From NCBI GenBank assembly GCA_018241725.1, contig JAFEDI010000124.1, positions 124,001 to 188,000 on the forward strand: 64,000 bases of DNA. The letters are read 5' to 3'. Each line of letters starts with the position of its first letter. Position 1 is the stretch's first letter. The notes beneath the pieces are model-generated. The model saw only the letters and a program-made list of their open reading frames with translations, did not search any database and had not been told where the DNA came from. Source of the DNA: Pseudomonadota bacterium. GTDB taxonomy: Bacteria > Pseudomonadota > Gammaproteobacteria > Burkholderiales > Rhodocyclaceae. Shown here piece by piece: positions 36,321-45,660 of this stretch. A program made the translations under genes and the position numbers.

Positions 36321-38741
36321 ATGACTTCGCTGCATCCCCTGCCACCGGATGTTCTCTACACCGCCTGCATTCCGGCCGATCTCCCCTTCGAAACCAGTGC
36401 CGAGTTGCCCGACCTGGATGCCGCGCAGATCCACGGCCGGGCCATCGAAGCGATCCATCTCGGGCTGGAAATCCGTCACGACGGCTACAACCTGTTCCTT
36501 CTCGGCGAGACCGGTAGTGGCCGCCACGCCATCATCCGCCAGCTTCTGGAAGCCGAGAGCCACAGTGGCGATGCACCGGCCGATTGGTGTTACGTCTTCA
36601 ACTTCGGTGACGCGGACAGGCCACGTCTTCTGCGTCTGCCCTGCGGCCGCGGCGCCCGCCTGCGGGACGACATGCAGCACTTTGTCGAGGAACTGATTCC
36701 AGCCATCAATGCCGCCTTTCAGAGCGACGACTACCGGGGCCGCCTGGAATCCATGCAGGAGGAAGAGAAGCTGCGCGAGGAAACCGCGTTACAGACCCTC
36801 GGCCGCGATGCGGGAGAACTGGGCGTGGCCCTTTTGCGCACGCCCCATGGCTTTGCCTTCGTGCCAATGAAGAATGGCGAGGCCACGCTGACGCCGGAAG
36901 AATTCGCCGAACTGCCGGAAGCCCGCCAGCACGAGTTGGAGGAGCACATCAAGGGCTTGCGTGAGCGCCTGCACAAGCTGACGAACGACTTCCCGCGCTG
37001 GCGCCGGGAACTTCAGAACCGGATCAGGCAGGCCGGTAGCGAAGCCCTGCAAGTCACCGTGACCCATCTGGTGGACGATCTCAAACCGGACTACGCCGAC
37101 CTGCCGGATGTCATCGCCTATTTGGACGAGCTTCTGCGCGACGTCACGGAGAGTGGCGAATCCCTGCGCGAATCCACGCGCGGCGACGAGGAGAGCGAAA
37201 CCACCACCTACTCCGGCATGATCGCCGTGCAGCGCTACCTGGTGAACCTGTTGGTGGAGAACCCATCCGGTGGCCAGCGGCCTGTGGTGTATGAGGACCA
37301 TCCGACCCTGCAGAACCTCGTCGGGCGCATCGAGCACATGGTTCACATGGGCACACTGATGAGCAATTTCACACTGATCCGCGCCGGCGCACTGCAGAGG
37401 GCCAATGGCGGCTTCCTGGTCCTCGACGCGCTGCGCGTACTGAACCAGCCCTACGCCTGGGAAGGCCTCAAGCGCTGCCTGAAGGCTGGAGTGGTGCGCA
37501 TCGAGTCCCTGTCCGATCTGATCGGCTTGGGCAGCACCGTCCAGTTGGAGCCGGAGCCGATGCCGCTGAACCTGAAGGTAGTGCTCGTCGGCGAACGGCT
37601 GGTGTATTACCTGTTGTCGCAGTACGACCCGGAGTTTCCGTCCCTGTTCAAGATCAACGCCGACATGGAAAGCGAGATCGTCCGCACACCGGAGAACACC
37701 GCGACCTATGCCCACCTGATCGCCACGCTGGCCCGCCAGGCCAAGTTGCGCCCGCTGTCGGCCCCATCGGTGGCACGGATCATCGAGCATGCGGCACGGC
37801 TGGCCGGCGATGCAGAACACCTGAGCACCCACACCCAACCCATTGACGACCTTCTGCGCCAGGCCAACCATTTCGCTGCCAGCGCGGAAGCCGACACCAT
37901 CGGCCGCGAGCACGTGGAAGCCGCCCTTACCGCCCAGCGGCACCGCAACGAGCGCCTGCGCCTGCGCTACCGGGACGAAATGCTGCGCAACCAGCTGCTG
38001 ATCGCCAGTGCGGGCCAGCACGTCGGCCAGGTCAACGGCCTGGCGGTGATCCAGCTGGGGGAAAGCACGTTTGCGCACCCGGCCCGTATCACCGCCACGG
38101 TGCGGGTCGGCGACGGGGAGATCATCGACATCGAACGGGAAGTGAAACTCGGCGGGCCGATCCACTCCAAGGGCGTACTGATCCTGTCGTCCTTCGTCGG
38201 CGCCCGCTTCGGCCTCGGCACGCCGCTGTCCCTGAAGGCCAGCCTGGTCTTCGAACAGTCTTACGGCGGCGTGGAGGGCGACAGCGCGTCTCTGGCGGAG
38301 TTGTGCGCGCTGCTGTCGGCCGTGGCCAAACTGCCGCTGAGCCAATCGCTGGCCGTCAGCGGATCGGTGAACCAATTCGGCATCGTGCAGCCTGTCGGCG
38401 GCATCAACGAAAAGATCGAAGGCTTCTTCGAGCTCTGCGCGGCCCGTGGCCTGACCGGCGAACAGGGGGTGCTGATCCCCAGCGCCAACGTGTGCCACCT
38501 GATGCTCGCCAGCGAGGTGGTCGATGCCGTTCGTAGCGGGCACTTCCACATCTGGGCGGTCAATAGTGTGGACGAGGCGCTGACACTGCTCACCGGGCTG
38601 CCAGCCGGCCAGGCCGACACCGATGGCAATTGGCCGGATGGTTCGGTCAATGGCCGCATCGCAGCGGGCCTGCAGGAGCTGGCCCGCCTGCGCCAGGCCT
38701 TCATCCATCCGAAGAAGGACGACAAGACCCACGACGCGTAA
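36321..38741 (+). CDS. Lon-like (LonB-related) ATP-dependent protease
   Basis: An 806-residue protein with an N-terminal AAA-type ATPase region (PF13654-like, residues ~1-540) interrupted by a coiled-coil insertion (~130-240), and a C-terminal S16 Lon protease domain. The catalytic Ser is in GVEGDSASLAELCALL and the Lys is in QPVGGINEKIEGFFELC. The P-loop reads LLGETGSGRHAI, with Arg-His replacing the usual Lys-Ser/Thr, so nucleotide use may differ from Lon. It lies alone between a divergent gene and a strong terminator. Confidence 0.87.
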   Translation: MTSLHPLPPDVLYTACIPADLPFETSAELPDLDAAQIHGRAIEAIHLGLEIRHDGYNLFLLGETGSGRHAIIRQLLEAESHSGDAPADWCYVFNFGDADRPRLLRLPCGRGARLRDDMQHFVEELIPAINAAFQSDDYRGRLESMQEEEKLREETALQTLGRDAGELGVALLRTPHGFAFVPMKNGEATLTPEEFAELPEARQHELEEHIKGLRERLHKLTNDFPRWRRELQNRIRQAGSEALQVTVTHLVDDLKPDYADLPDVIAYLDELLRDVTESGESLRESTRGDEESETTTYSGMIAVQRYLVNLLVENPSGGQRPVVYEDHPTLQNLVGRIEHMVHMGTLMSNFTLIRAGALQRANGGFLVLDALRVLNQPYAWEGLKRCLKAGVVRIESLSDLIGLGSTVQLEPEPMPLNLKVVLVGERLVYYLLSQYDPEFPSLFKINADMESEIVRTPENTATYAHLIATLARQAKLRPLSAPSVARIIEHAARLAGDAEHLSTHTQPIDDLLRQANHFAASAEADTIGREHVEAALTAQRHRNERLRLRYRDEMLRNQLLIASAGQHVGQVNGLAVIQLGESTFAHPARITATVRVGDGEIIDIEREVKLGGPIHSKGVLILSSFVGARFGLGTPLSLKASLVFEQSYGGVEGDSASLAELCALLSAVAKLPLSQSLAVSGSVNQFGIVQPVGGINEKIEGFFELCAARGLTGEQGVLIPSANVCHLMLASEVVDAVRSGHFHIWAVNSVDEALTLLTGLPAGQADTDGNWPDGSVNGRIAAGLQELARLRQAFIHPKKDDKTHDA

Positions 38742-38742
38742 A

Positions 38743-38774
38743 CGACGAAAGGGCCCCGAAGGGCCCTTTCGTCG
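38743..38774. terminator. Bidirectional terminator between Lon-like and phasin genes
   Basis: A perfect 14-bp stem, CGACGAAAGGGCCC / GGGCCCTTTCGTCG, with loop CGAA between two convergent genes. The stem itself supplies the A and T tracts. Confidence 0.8.
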
Positions 38775-38808
38775 GACGCTATGAACGCGCGGCGCGAGCC
38801 GCGGACGA

Positions 38809-39387
38809 TCAGGCGACCTTCAGAGCGGAAGCGGCAGCCTTGGTGCCCTTGTCGACGCTCTCGACGGCAACCAGGGTGGCCTTCTCGACGCTGGCCTGGG
38901 CGGCTGCGGCAACTTGCTTGGCAGCCTTGGTGGCGCCTTCGTAAGCGCTGCTGGCGTTGGCCAGGGCGGTCTTCACGGCCTTGATGGCGGGCTCGGAACC
39001 GGCCGGGGCGTTCTTGAAGAAGCCGTCCAGCGCGACGTCGATGTTCTTGGACAGAACAGCGGCTTCAGCTTCGATCAGCTTGGTCAGCTCTTCCTGGGTA
39101 TCGCCACCGATGTCGGACAGGCTGCGGCCGTAGGCCACGGACTTCTCGACGGCCGGGGTGATGGCGCCCAGTTGCAGGGCAGCCAGGGCCTGCGGATCCT
39201 TGGCGGCGAGCACAGCCTTGGAGAAAGCCAGGCTGTCGTCAAAAGCACCACGGGCGGTGGCCAGGTTCAGGCTGGCAATGCGCTCGACAGCGGTGAAGAG
39301 GGTGGTGGCGAAGCTGGTGGCGGTCTTCAGACCGGCTTCGACGTTGGCCTTGGAAGTGGCCACGAACTGTTCGGGGCTGACGGACAT
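38809..39387 (-). CDS. phaP: Phasin family protein (PHB granule-associated)
   Basis: A 192-residue Ala/Lys-rich helical protein of the Phasin_2 family: SPEQFVATSKANVEAGLKTA, FTAVERIASLNLATARGAFD, LLAAKDPQALAALQ-like LAAKDPQALAALQLG. The C-terminus is an Ala/Lys/Val-rich repeat (KAAKQVAAAAQASVEKATL). Phasins coat polyhydroxybutyrate granules and set their number and size. The start at 39387 follows GAGGAGAA. An inverted-repeat operator lies 54 bp upstream. No phaC or phaR is in the window. Confidence 0.92.
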   Translation of the reverse strand: MSVSPEQFVATSKANVEAGLKTATSFATTLFTAVERIASLNLATARGAFDDSLAFSKAVLAAKDPQALAALQLGAITPAVEKSVAYGRSLSDIGGDTQEELTKLIEAEAAVLSKNIDVALDGFFKNAPAGSEPAIKAVKTALANASSAYEGATKAAKQVAAAAQASVEKATLVAVESVDKGTKAAASALKVA

Positions 39388-39440
39388 GGTGTTCTCCTCG
39401 AAGTGGGTTGCGGTCACCGAATCGTTTCGGTATGGCGCTA

Positions 39441-39489
39441 TGTTGCATCGCACAAAGAGAGAATGCAAGCGTTTTTGTGCAATGCAACA
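39441..39489 (-). promoter_or_regulatory. Inverted-repeat operator upstream of the phasin gene (PhaR-like)
   Basis: TGTTGCATCGCACAAA (39441-39456) and TTTGTGCAATGCAACA (39474-39489) are inverted repeats with one mismatch, 17 bp apart. PhaR is known to repress phaP through TGC/GCA-rich sites in several PHB producers, so this is the probable operator. Confidence 0.6.
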
Positions 39490-39532
39490 AAAAATTCTTT
39501 CGCGCCCTGGGCATCCCGGAAAACTGCCCATG

Positions 39533-40138
39533 TCATCCCGTCGTGGAAACCTCCAGGGCTTCGCCCGTGGCGAAGAACTGCCCACCGGAAACGTAATGGA
39601 GAGAGCGCCGCTCGTCCGCCGAAAAATGCCAACGCCCGTCGGAGAACTCGGCCGGATCGGCCCACGCAGCCAACACCTCGCCGAGGAACAGATCGTAGGT
39701 GTGCTGGATCCCCGGCTCGTCGATGACCCGGCATTCGAGCCAGGCAATACAGCCCACCGGAAGCGGTGCTGCCACGTGGCTGGCCGGAAAAGTCTCGAAT
39801 TCGAGTGCGGCGAATTTGTCGCCGTCACGGCCGCTCGACCGCCCTGCAGCCAGGGTCTGCTCGGCGATGGCGCGGCATGGCACCGCGAGCACGAACTCAC
39901 CGGACGCATCGACCAACTCACGGGTCAGCGTTGCCCGGTCGAGCACTACGGCGACCTTCGGCGGATCGAAATCGAGCGGCATGCTCCAGGACGCGGCCAT
40001 GATGTTACGGCGCGTCCCATGGGCGGAAGACACCAGGACCGTGGGACCATGGTTGAGCAGTCGATAGGCCTGGGCCAGGGGAACGGGCTGGGGAACGGAC
40101 AGGGCATTCATGATGCGGGACGGTGACACACTCGACAT
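39533..40138 (-). CDS. Flavin reductase domain (FMN-binding split barrel) protein
   Basis: A 201-residue protein with the flavin reductase fold: LLNHGPTVLVSSAHGTRRNI, MAASWSMPLDFDPPKVAVVL, EFVLAVPCRAIAEQTL and GCIAWLECRVIDE. These are the flavin phosphate-binding and isoalloxazine-side segments of the family. It likely binds FMN, with an unknown reductant or partner. The start at 40138 has GGGGC before it; ATG 40111 (NALSVPQPVPLAQAY) is an alternative. It precedes the phasin gene in the same direction, with the operator in between. Confidence 0.8.
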   Translation of the reverse strand: MSSVSPSRIMNALSVPQPVPLAQAYRLLNHGPTVLVSSAHGTRRNIMAASWSMPLDFDPPKVAVVLDRATLTRELVDASGEFVLAVPCRAIAEQTLAAGRSSGRDGDKFAALEFETFPASHVAAPLPVGCIAWLECRVIDEPGIQHTYDLFLGEVLAAWADPAEFSDGRWHFSADERRSLHYVSGGQFFATGEALEVSTTG

Positions 40139-40242
40139 GCCCCGAGTTTAGCCGCTGACGCACAGCGCGCCCGTGACCGAATAGCGACTCGACATCAGAT
40201 GACAACGACTGGCCCCCCAATCCGCACCAGCGACGGGAGCGG

Positions 40243-40671
40243 TCAGCGCACAAGCACGTTCAGGCCCGCTTTCACATCGCCCTTCATGTCGGCCTCATCC
40301 ACGTATCCGACGGCACCGGGCGTGGCCCCAACCCGCCGGATCATCTCCGCCGTCGTCGGCACCTGGGATGGCGGTACCCCCTTGCCCACATAACGGCGTA
40401 CGGTCCAGTAGGCCGAATAGCGCTCCTCGTCCCGATCCAGCCAACGAGCCAGGAAGCGCCCCCGCAAAGGATGACCCGCTACGAGATCGAGCGGCGTGAC
40501 ACGCACGCCCCCAACTTCGACGATCTTTCCGGTGTAGATACGCTCGACCATCACGCTGTCCAGACGGGGCACGGAAGGATGGGCGATCACCACCACGTCG
40601 CCGGCAAACGCATGGCCGCTCACCATGTTCCCGCACAGGAACAGGATCAGGCCGGCGCGACGGATTCCCAT
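40243..40671 (-). CDS. Small PstS-like periplasmic binding protein
   Basis: A 142-residue protein with a signal peptide (GLILFLCGNMVSGHAFA). The body resembles the first lobe of phosphate-binding PstS: DVVVIAHPSVPRLDSVMVER, IYTGKI, a basic stretch (RGRFLARWLDRDEERYSAYW), and a C-terminal VGATPGAVGYVDEADMK. Such one-domain versions are often encoded with hybrid kinases. It lies 8 bp after the porin gene and is last in an operon with porin and hybrid kinase, suggesting a sensory ligand-presenting role. The ligand is unknown. Confidence 0.75.
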   Translation of the reverse strand: MGIRRAGLILFLCGNMVSGHAFAGDVVVIAHPSVPRLDSVMVERIYTGKIVEVGGVRVTPLDLVAGHPLRGRFLARWLDRDEERYSAYWTVRRYVGKGVPPSQVPTTAEMIRRVGATPGAVGYVDEADMKGDVKAGLNVLVR

Positions 40672-40679
40672 GACGCGCC

Positions 40680-41960
40680 TCAAAAGGTGAAGTTGTACGA
40701 CATGGACAGGACATCCACCGCGCGATGCCCGCTGTTCTCCCCGGCCGGCGCATCCAGGAAGTCCGATGCGCTGCCGGTACGGGTGTGCAACCACTCGACC
40801 TTCAGTTTCTGCTGGGGAGTCAGTGTGTAGGACGTCCCCACTGCGATGGAGCGCTGGTCAACGACATTGAGGGAATCGACACCTGCCCGCTGGGTGGGGT
40901 TGATGATCTCCACTCCGGCGACCGACGCAGGCAGCAGGTTTCCGTTGACATCGGTGTAGAGCCGCCGTGCGCCCGACGATGACAGGATTCTTGCAATATA
41001 CACATAGGGCGTCCAGGACCCGATCCGCCGTTGCAGTGCCGCATAGGCCGCCCACGAGTCGGTACCGAGCGTGGCACGCGTGACCCGCCGGCGCACCGCC
41101 TCGCCGGTAAAGATGAAGTCGTGGGACAGCGCAAGCTCGACACTGGCCGTGAACGTATAGTTAAGCACCCGATTGACGGTTGGCACGCCCGGGCCCGGCA
41201 GGGCATCGGTGACTTGATAGTAGCCGCCGCTCGCCACCGGCACGAAGGGATAGGTCACCGGAATCGGGCCATCGGCGCGCTTGACATCGCTGCGATGAAC
41301 ACTCAGGCGCAGCCGGTCATCCCCGTCCCGCACCGTCAGCAGCGCGCCGGTCAGCCACATGTCTATATGTTCGAACCATGCCCCCCGGGGGCGGGATCCG
41401 GGCACCGCATCTCGGCGGAAGAAGCGCCAGTAGGAGTCGGCAGAGCCTACGTAGCCCTCCAGGCTCACCTCCCTGTCCTCGTCCAGCCAGTTCCGCGCCA
41501 CCGCCAAGCCGGTCACGTCGGCGGTGGGGGCCAGCGAATAGACCTCGACCGGCAGACGGGCGAAATTGAAGGTCGTCCCCACGTCCAGGGTTTCCGAGAA
41601 ACGCAGCAGCGGCAGACGCAGCTTGCCGGCCCGCAGCAACCAGTCGTTGTCCGGCCTCCAGGAGACGAAGGCCCAGGGCAGGGTCAGATCCCATTGCCGG
41701 TCGCAGTCCGGCGCAGGCGCTAGCGCTGCCTGCACGGTGGCGCTCCACTCCGGCGTCAGGCTGGCGTCGAGTTGTACGCCGAGGCGCGAGTCCCGCTGCA
41801 AGGTCCCACCGCTGTCGATGAACCGCTGATAGCGATAGGAGCGGTTGGACTGGGCATACCCCAGCGTACCGAAGCCCGACAGGCTGATCTCCTGAGCCGC
41901 GGTCAGCGACGGCACCAGGAGAGCTGTACATCCGGCGAGAATCGGCAACAGGTGTTTCAT
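40680..41960 (-). CDS. Outer membrane porin-like beta-barrel protein
   Basis: A 426-residue protein with a signal peptide ([22 protein letters not shown]). The rest alternates short aromatic-rich strands: EISLSGFGTLGYAQS, RLGVQLDASLTPEWSATVQA, YTFTASVELALSHDFIFTGE, and the final VLSMSYNFTF ending in Phe. This fits a ~16-strand barrel of the DcaP/phosphate-selective porin kind. It overlaps the hybrid kinase gene by 4 bp (translational coupling) and is followed by the PstS-like gene. Confidence 0.8.
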   Translation of the reverse strand: MKHLLPILAGCTALLVPSLTAAQEISLSGFGTLGYAQSNRSYRYQRFIDSGGTLQRDSRLGVQLDASLTPEWSATVQAALAPAPDCDRQWDLTLPWAFVSWRPDNDWLLRAGKLRLPLLRFSETLDVGTTFNFARLPVEVYSLAPTADVTGLAVARNWLDEDREVSLEGYVGSADSYWRFFRRDAVPGSRPRGAWFEHIDMWLTGALLTVRDGDDRLRLSVHRSDVKRADGPIPVTYPFVPVASGGYYQVTDALPGPGVPTVNRVLNYTFTASVELALSHDFIFTGEAVRRRVTRATLGTDSWAAYAALQRRIGSWTPYVYIARILSSSGARRLYTDVNGNLLPASVAGVEIINPTQRAGVDSLNVVDQRSIAVGTSYTLTPQQKLKVEWLHTRTGSASDFLDAPAGENSGHRAVDVLSMSYNFTF

Positions 41961-44947
41961 TGAACCAGCTCCGGAGGATTTGCGCCGGCGGCTGACGACG
42001 CGGGCGGAGTTTCGTTACTCGTTTCCAGCATGGGCAGGATCTGCCCCAGCCCCTTGACGATCGGGCGCAACTGCTCTTCCAGCGCCCGGAGTGCCGCCCG
42101 CGCGCGTCCGCTGTCACGGGCCCGTGCTGCGGCTTCCAGACGTCCGGCGATAGCAGAAATTTCGATCATGCCCAGCAGCCCGGCCCGGCCCCGGAGGGTA
42201 TGGGCGAAAGGCACCACCCGCTCCCAGGCCCGGTTTTCCACATCGATGCGCAGGCGTTGCGGACCATCGGCGAACTGATCGCGGAACTTGGCCAGCAGGC
42301 GGGGATACAAGGTCGGGCTGACGCCGGTGTCGTTGATCGCACAACGCGGGTCGATACCCGGAATGCCGGCCAGCCCCGTCACTGCCTCCAGACCGGACTG
42401 GAGCTGCGGTGTCGGCTCGGGCTGCACCGGCCCGCGATAGTGCTTGCGCAACACCGCATAGAGCTCTCCGGGCTCATAGGGCTTGGCGAGGCAGCCGTTC
42501 ATGCCAACCGCCAGACAACGCGTCAGCGCAGTGCGCCCACCATGAGCCGACAAGGCATAGATCGGCAGGCTGTCGAAGGCGGATTGCGCACGGATGCGAC
42601 GCACAGCCTCGTAGCCATCCATCATCGGCATCTGCAGATCCATGAATACCAGGTCGTAGCAGTCGGGAGGCTGGGCGGCGAGCTGGGCCAAGGCATCCCG
42701 GCCGTCGGCGGCGCTGTCCGTCTCCACCCCCCAGCGCCCCATCAGGGCTACAGCCACGTCGCGACTGGTGGAGTTGTCCTCGACCAGCAGCACGCGCATG
42801 CCGTCCAGCGCCCCCTCAGGGCTCCGCCCTCCGCCCTCCACCTCCCGGCGACCGAAGATCACGTCACCGAGACGTTTCAATGCAGCGGGCAGCAGGGGCT
42901 TCTCGCAGACGTGCAGGCCACCGGGAAGAATCTCGTGGATACGCGCATCCAGCGCGCGCGGCGTGGTCATCAGCGCGATGTGCCGTGGCACCAGCTCCGT
43001 CCGGCTGCGCAGACACTCCAGCAGCGCACCGCCGTCCCGATCCGGGAGCGTCCAGTCGAGGAACAGCAGATCGTAGGGCACGCAATCCCGCTGGGCCGCC
43101 TGCAGGCACTCAAGCACCTCGGCCGCGCTGGTCGCCGCATCCACCGCCTCGATGCCCTGCTGGTTGAGCAGGTCGATCAAGGACAGCCGTGCTTCCGGAT
43201 AATCGTCGGCCACCAGCACCCGCAGCCCCTCCCAGGGAAGCGGCGCAGCGGGCAGCGCGTCGTGGTCATCGCCAAGGACCAGCGGCAGACGTACCTGGAA
43301 CACACTACCGCGCCGGGGCTCGCTGCTGACCCGCACCTCGCCCTCCATCGCCTCCACCAGGCGCCGCACGATGGCCAGTCCCAGGCCAGTGCCGCCGTAC
43401 TGGCGGGTGGTGGCGCCGTCGGCCTGCACAAAGTCCTCGAAGATGTGTTCGATCTGCACTGCACGCATACCGATGCCGGTGTCCTCTACACTGAAGCTGA
43501 CCGGCAGGACCCCAGCGGCGGCCGGCCCGGCCCCGACGCGCAGGGCAACATGTCCGGCGGGGGTGAACTTCACGGCGTTGGAGAGCAGATTGCCAAGCAC
43601 CTGACCGATGCGCAGCGGGTCGCCGAGGAGCGGAGCTTCGAGCGCCCGAGAGCAGTTCGGCCCAACCTCGAAGATCAGTTCGATCCCCTTTTCGCGAGCC
43701 GCCCCCTCGACCATCTGGAGCGCATTGGCAACGACCTGCTCCAGACGGAACGGAATATCCTCGAGCTCCAGGCGGCCCGCTTCGATCTTGGAAAAATCGA
43801 GTATGTCGTTCAATGTGTCGAGCAGCGACCGGCCGGCGCTACGGATCTTCTCCGCATACTCGCGCTGGCGTGGCAGCAAGCGGCTGTGCAGAATCAACTC
43901 CGCCATGCCGATCACTGCATTGAGGGGAGTACGGATCTCATGACTCATGTTGGCCAGGAACATCGACTTCGCTTGCGTGGCCTGTTCCGCCCTGGCGCGG
44001 GCCTGCTGCAGCTCCCGGCCGATCGCCTCGCGCTCACGGATGTCGGTCTCGATGGCCCGGGCCATCGAATTGAGGGTCGTACTCAGCGCCTGCACTTCCT
44101 CCACCCCGTTCGCGCAGCCCAAGCGCACGTCGTACTGGCCCCGGGCCAGCTGACCGGTCACTGCGCACATGTCGGCGAGCGGCTGCAGCACCTTCCTGTG
44201 GGTGGTGCGGAAGGCCAGCAGGACCAGCAGGGCCGTCATGCCCATACTGACCACCGACGCGATGATCCATGCCCCCAGCCGCTCGCGGGCCTCGGTGACC
44301 TCGGCGCCGGTGCGCTGGTCCACCCGCTGCATCAGCTCGGTGACCGCGGTGGCCACGCGGAACCGCTGGCGGTCGTAGTCCGACCCGAAAACCAGTTTCA
44401 CTGCCACGTCGGGCCGCGGCACCCCCTCTGAGACGATCATGCGGGTATGGGGATCGTACAGTCCCTGGGTGGCCGCGAAGGCCACTTGCTCGATGGCCTT
44501 CAGCCCTTCCGTCTCCACCAGCACCTTTTCCAGCGTCGCCAGCTCCGGGCCCTCGAAACCCAGCGCCACCATGCGGGAGCGCATCGATACGCGCGGCCCG
44601 GCTCCGCCGGGCACATAGCGGGCCTGCCCGGCGATCACCCGCTCCCAGAACGTCGCGTCATCACCGTCCACGATCGCCGGCGCTTCACCCTCGCGGATAG
44701 CCAGGATCGCGTAGTAATAAGTGAGGTAGCGGGTTTCACCAGTCGCTGCATAGGCCCGTACGAGGCGCGACAGGGTATCGGTCTCGCGGCGCAGTTCCTC
44801 GACCACCCGCAGAGCGTCAACGCGATGATCCTGGACCGCTTGGGCCTGGTCGAAGGCGCGCAGCACGAGCATCGAGATCGAGCCATTGATACCGACGATC
44901 AACAACAACGCAGCCGAGAACAGGAGGGAAAGCTTGCTGAGCTTCAT
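41957..44947 (-). CDS. Hybrid sensor histidine kinase with two receiver domains and HPt
   Basis: A 996-residue multidomain kinase. An N-terminal membrane helix ([20 protein letters not shown]), a ~190-residue periplasmic domain and a second helix ([20 protein letters not shown]) lead to HAMP and HisKA ([18 protein letters not shown]). The ATPase has [19 protein letters not shown] and [17 protein letters not shown]. Receiver 1 has [14 protein letters not shown] and receiver 2 has [18 protein letters not shown]. The HPt domain shows [13 protein letters not shown]. This is BarA/TorS-like phosphorelay architecture. Its output regulator is not encoded nearby. It heads an operon with a porin and a small binding protein. 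Confidence 0.93.
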   Translation of the reverse strand: MKLSKLSLLFSAALLLIVGINGSISMLVLRAFDQAQAVQDHRVDALRVVEELRRETDTLSRLVRAYAATGETRYLTYYYAILAIREGEAPAIVDGDDATFWERVIAGQARYVPGGAGPRVSMRSRMVALGFEGPELATLEKVLVETEGLKAIEQVAFAATQGLYDPHTRMIVSEGVPRPDVAVKLVFGSDYDRQRFRVATAVTELMQRVDQRTGAEVTEARERLGAWIIASVVSMGMTALLVLLAFRTTHRKVLQPLADMCAVTGQLARGQYDVRLGCANGVEEVQALSTTLNSMARAIETDIREREAIGRELQQARARAEQATQAKSMFLANMSHEIRTPLNAVIGMAELILHSRLLPRQREYAEKIRSAGRSLLDTLNDILDFSKIEAGRLELEDIPFRLEQVVANALQMVEGAAREKGIELIFEVGPNCSRALEAPLLGDPLRIGQVLGNLLSNAVKFTPAGHVALRVGAGPAAAGVLPVSFSVEDTGIGMRAVQIEHIFEDFVQADGATTRQYGGTGLGLAIVRRLVEAMEGEVRVSSEPRRGSVFQVRLPLVLGDDHDALPAAPLPWEGLRVLVADDYPEARLSLIDLLNQQGIEAVDAATSAAEVLECLQAAQRDCVPYDLLFLDWTLPDRDGGALLECLRSRTELVPRHIALMTTPRALDARIHEILPGGLHVCEKPLLPAALKRLGDVIFGRREVEGGGRSPEGALDGMRVLLVEDNSTSRDVAVALMGRWGVETDSAADGRDALAQLAAQPPDCYDLVFMDLQMPMMDGYEAVRRIRAQSAFDSLPIYALSAHGGRTALTRCLAVGMNGCLAKPYEPGELYAVLRKHYRGPVQPEPTPQLQSGLEAVTGLAGIPGIDPRCAINDTGVSPTLYPRLLAKFRDQFADGPQRLRIDVENRAWERVVPFAHTLRGRAGLLGMIEISAIAGRLEAAARARDSGRARAALRALEEQLRPIVKGLGQILPMLETSNETPPASSAAGANPPELVQ

Positions 44948-44976
44948 GCACGGGCAAGAACGGGCGACGACCCGAA

Positions 44977-45627
44977 TTATGCCGTACGCAATCGCCGGCG
45001 GGGGTGCGCGGCATCACTGAGAAGATCGAGAACGCAATAGAAGGCGCCAGCGGCCAGGGGCGGATTGGTCACCGGCCAGCCCAGGCCTGGAGCAAAGGCC
45101 CGCCAACTCCAGCAGCCCAGCCAGGTTCCCCACAGTTCCATCAGCAGGGACAGCAGGAACATCGTCACGTACAAGGCCGGCGCCGGCCCACGTCGTACAC
45201 AGAGCAGGAACAACAGCACCAGCGGTGGCCCCAGCCAGTCCAGGCCGGCCAGCGCCAGCACCGACACCGCAACGACTGCCAGCCGTGGGCCCCACACCAG
45301 CAGCCAGACCGGTAGTCGCACAGCCAGGAATAGGCCCAGCCAGTACAGGAGCACATGGCCAGGAGGTACGAACAGCGGCAGGTTGCCGAGGCGGTAGTCA
45401 TACAGCTCCCACCACAGCGACAACACCATTTCCCCAGCCGTTGCAATCACGAGGCAGGCGAGCAGGCGTGGCCTCAGCTCCCGCTCCCGCCACAGCAGCC
45501 AGCCGAACAGCGCCCACACCCACAGGCTGACCAGCGGCTGCCCCCAGCTACCGGCCAGGCTGTCGGCCAGCAGGCCGCCGGCGATGGTGACGACGATCAG
45601 GAAGGCCAGGCGCGGGGCGGACGACAT
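44977..45627 (-). CDS. Polytopic membrane protein of unknown function
   Basis: A 216-residue protein, almost entirely membrane helices (about six or seven), e.g. LAFLIVVTIAGGLLADSLAG, LLACLVIATAGEMVLSLWWE and VVAVSVLALAGLDWLGPPLV. Polar residues in helices such as SLWWELYDYRLGNLPLFVPP and MELWGTWLGCWSWR suggest an enzyme or carrier, but I do not recognise the family. It lies 29 bp upstream of the hybrid kinase gene in the same direction and could be co-transcribed. Confidence 0.65.
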   Translation of the reverse strand: MSSAPRLAFLIVVTIAGGLLADSLAGSWGQPLVSLWVWALFGWLLWRERELRPRLLACLVIATAGEMVLSLWWELYDYRLGNLPLFVPPGHVLLYWLGLFLAVRLPVWLLVWGPRLAVVAVSVLALAGLDWLGPPLVLLFLLCVRRGPAPALYVTMFLLSLLMELWGTWLGCWSWRAFAPGLGWPVTNPPLAAGAFYCVLDLLSDAAHPRRRLRTA

Positions 45628-45660
45628 ACCGGAACCCCTCGCCTGACCGATGGCTGTGGC

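Noticed and set aside
36789-38732. 647-codon minus-strand frame opposite the Lon-like protease
   Set aside because: No start context or domain; the plus-strand protein is complete with a Ser/Lys protease site.
42200-44431. 743-codon plus-strand frame opposite the hybrid kinase
   Set aside because: Complement of the kinase with His/Arg/Gln-rich sequence and no motif.
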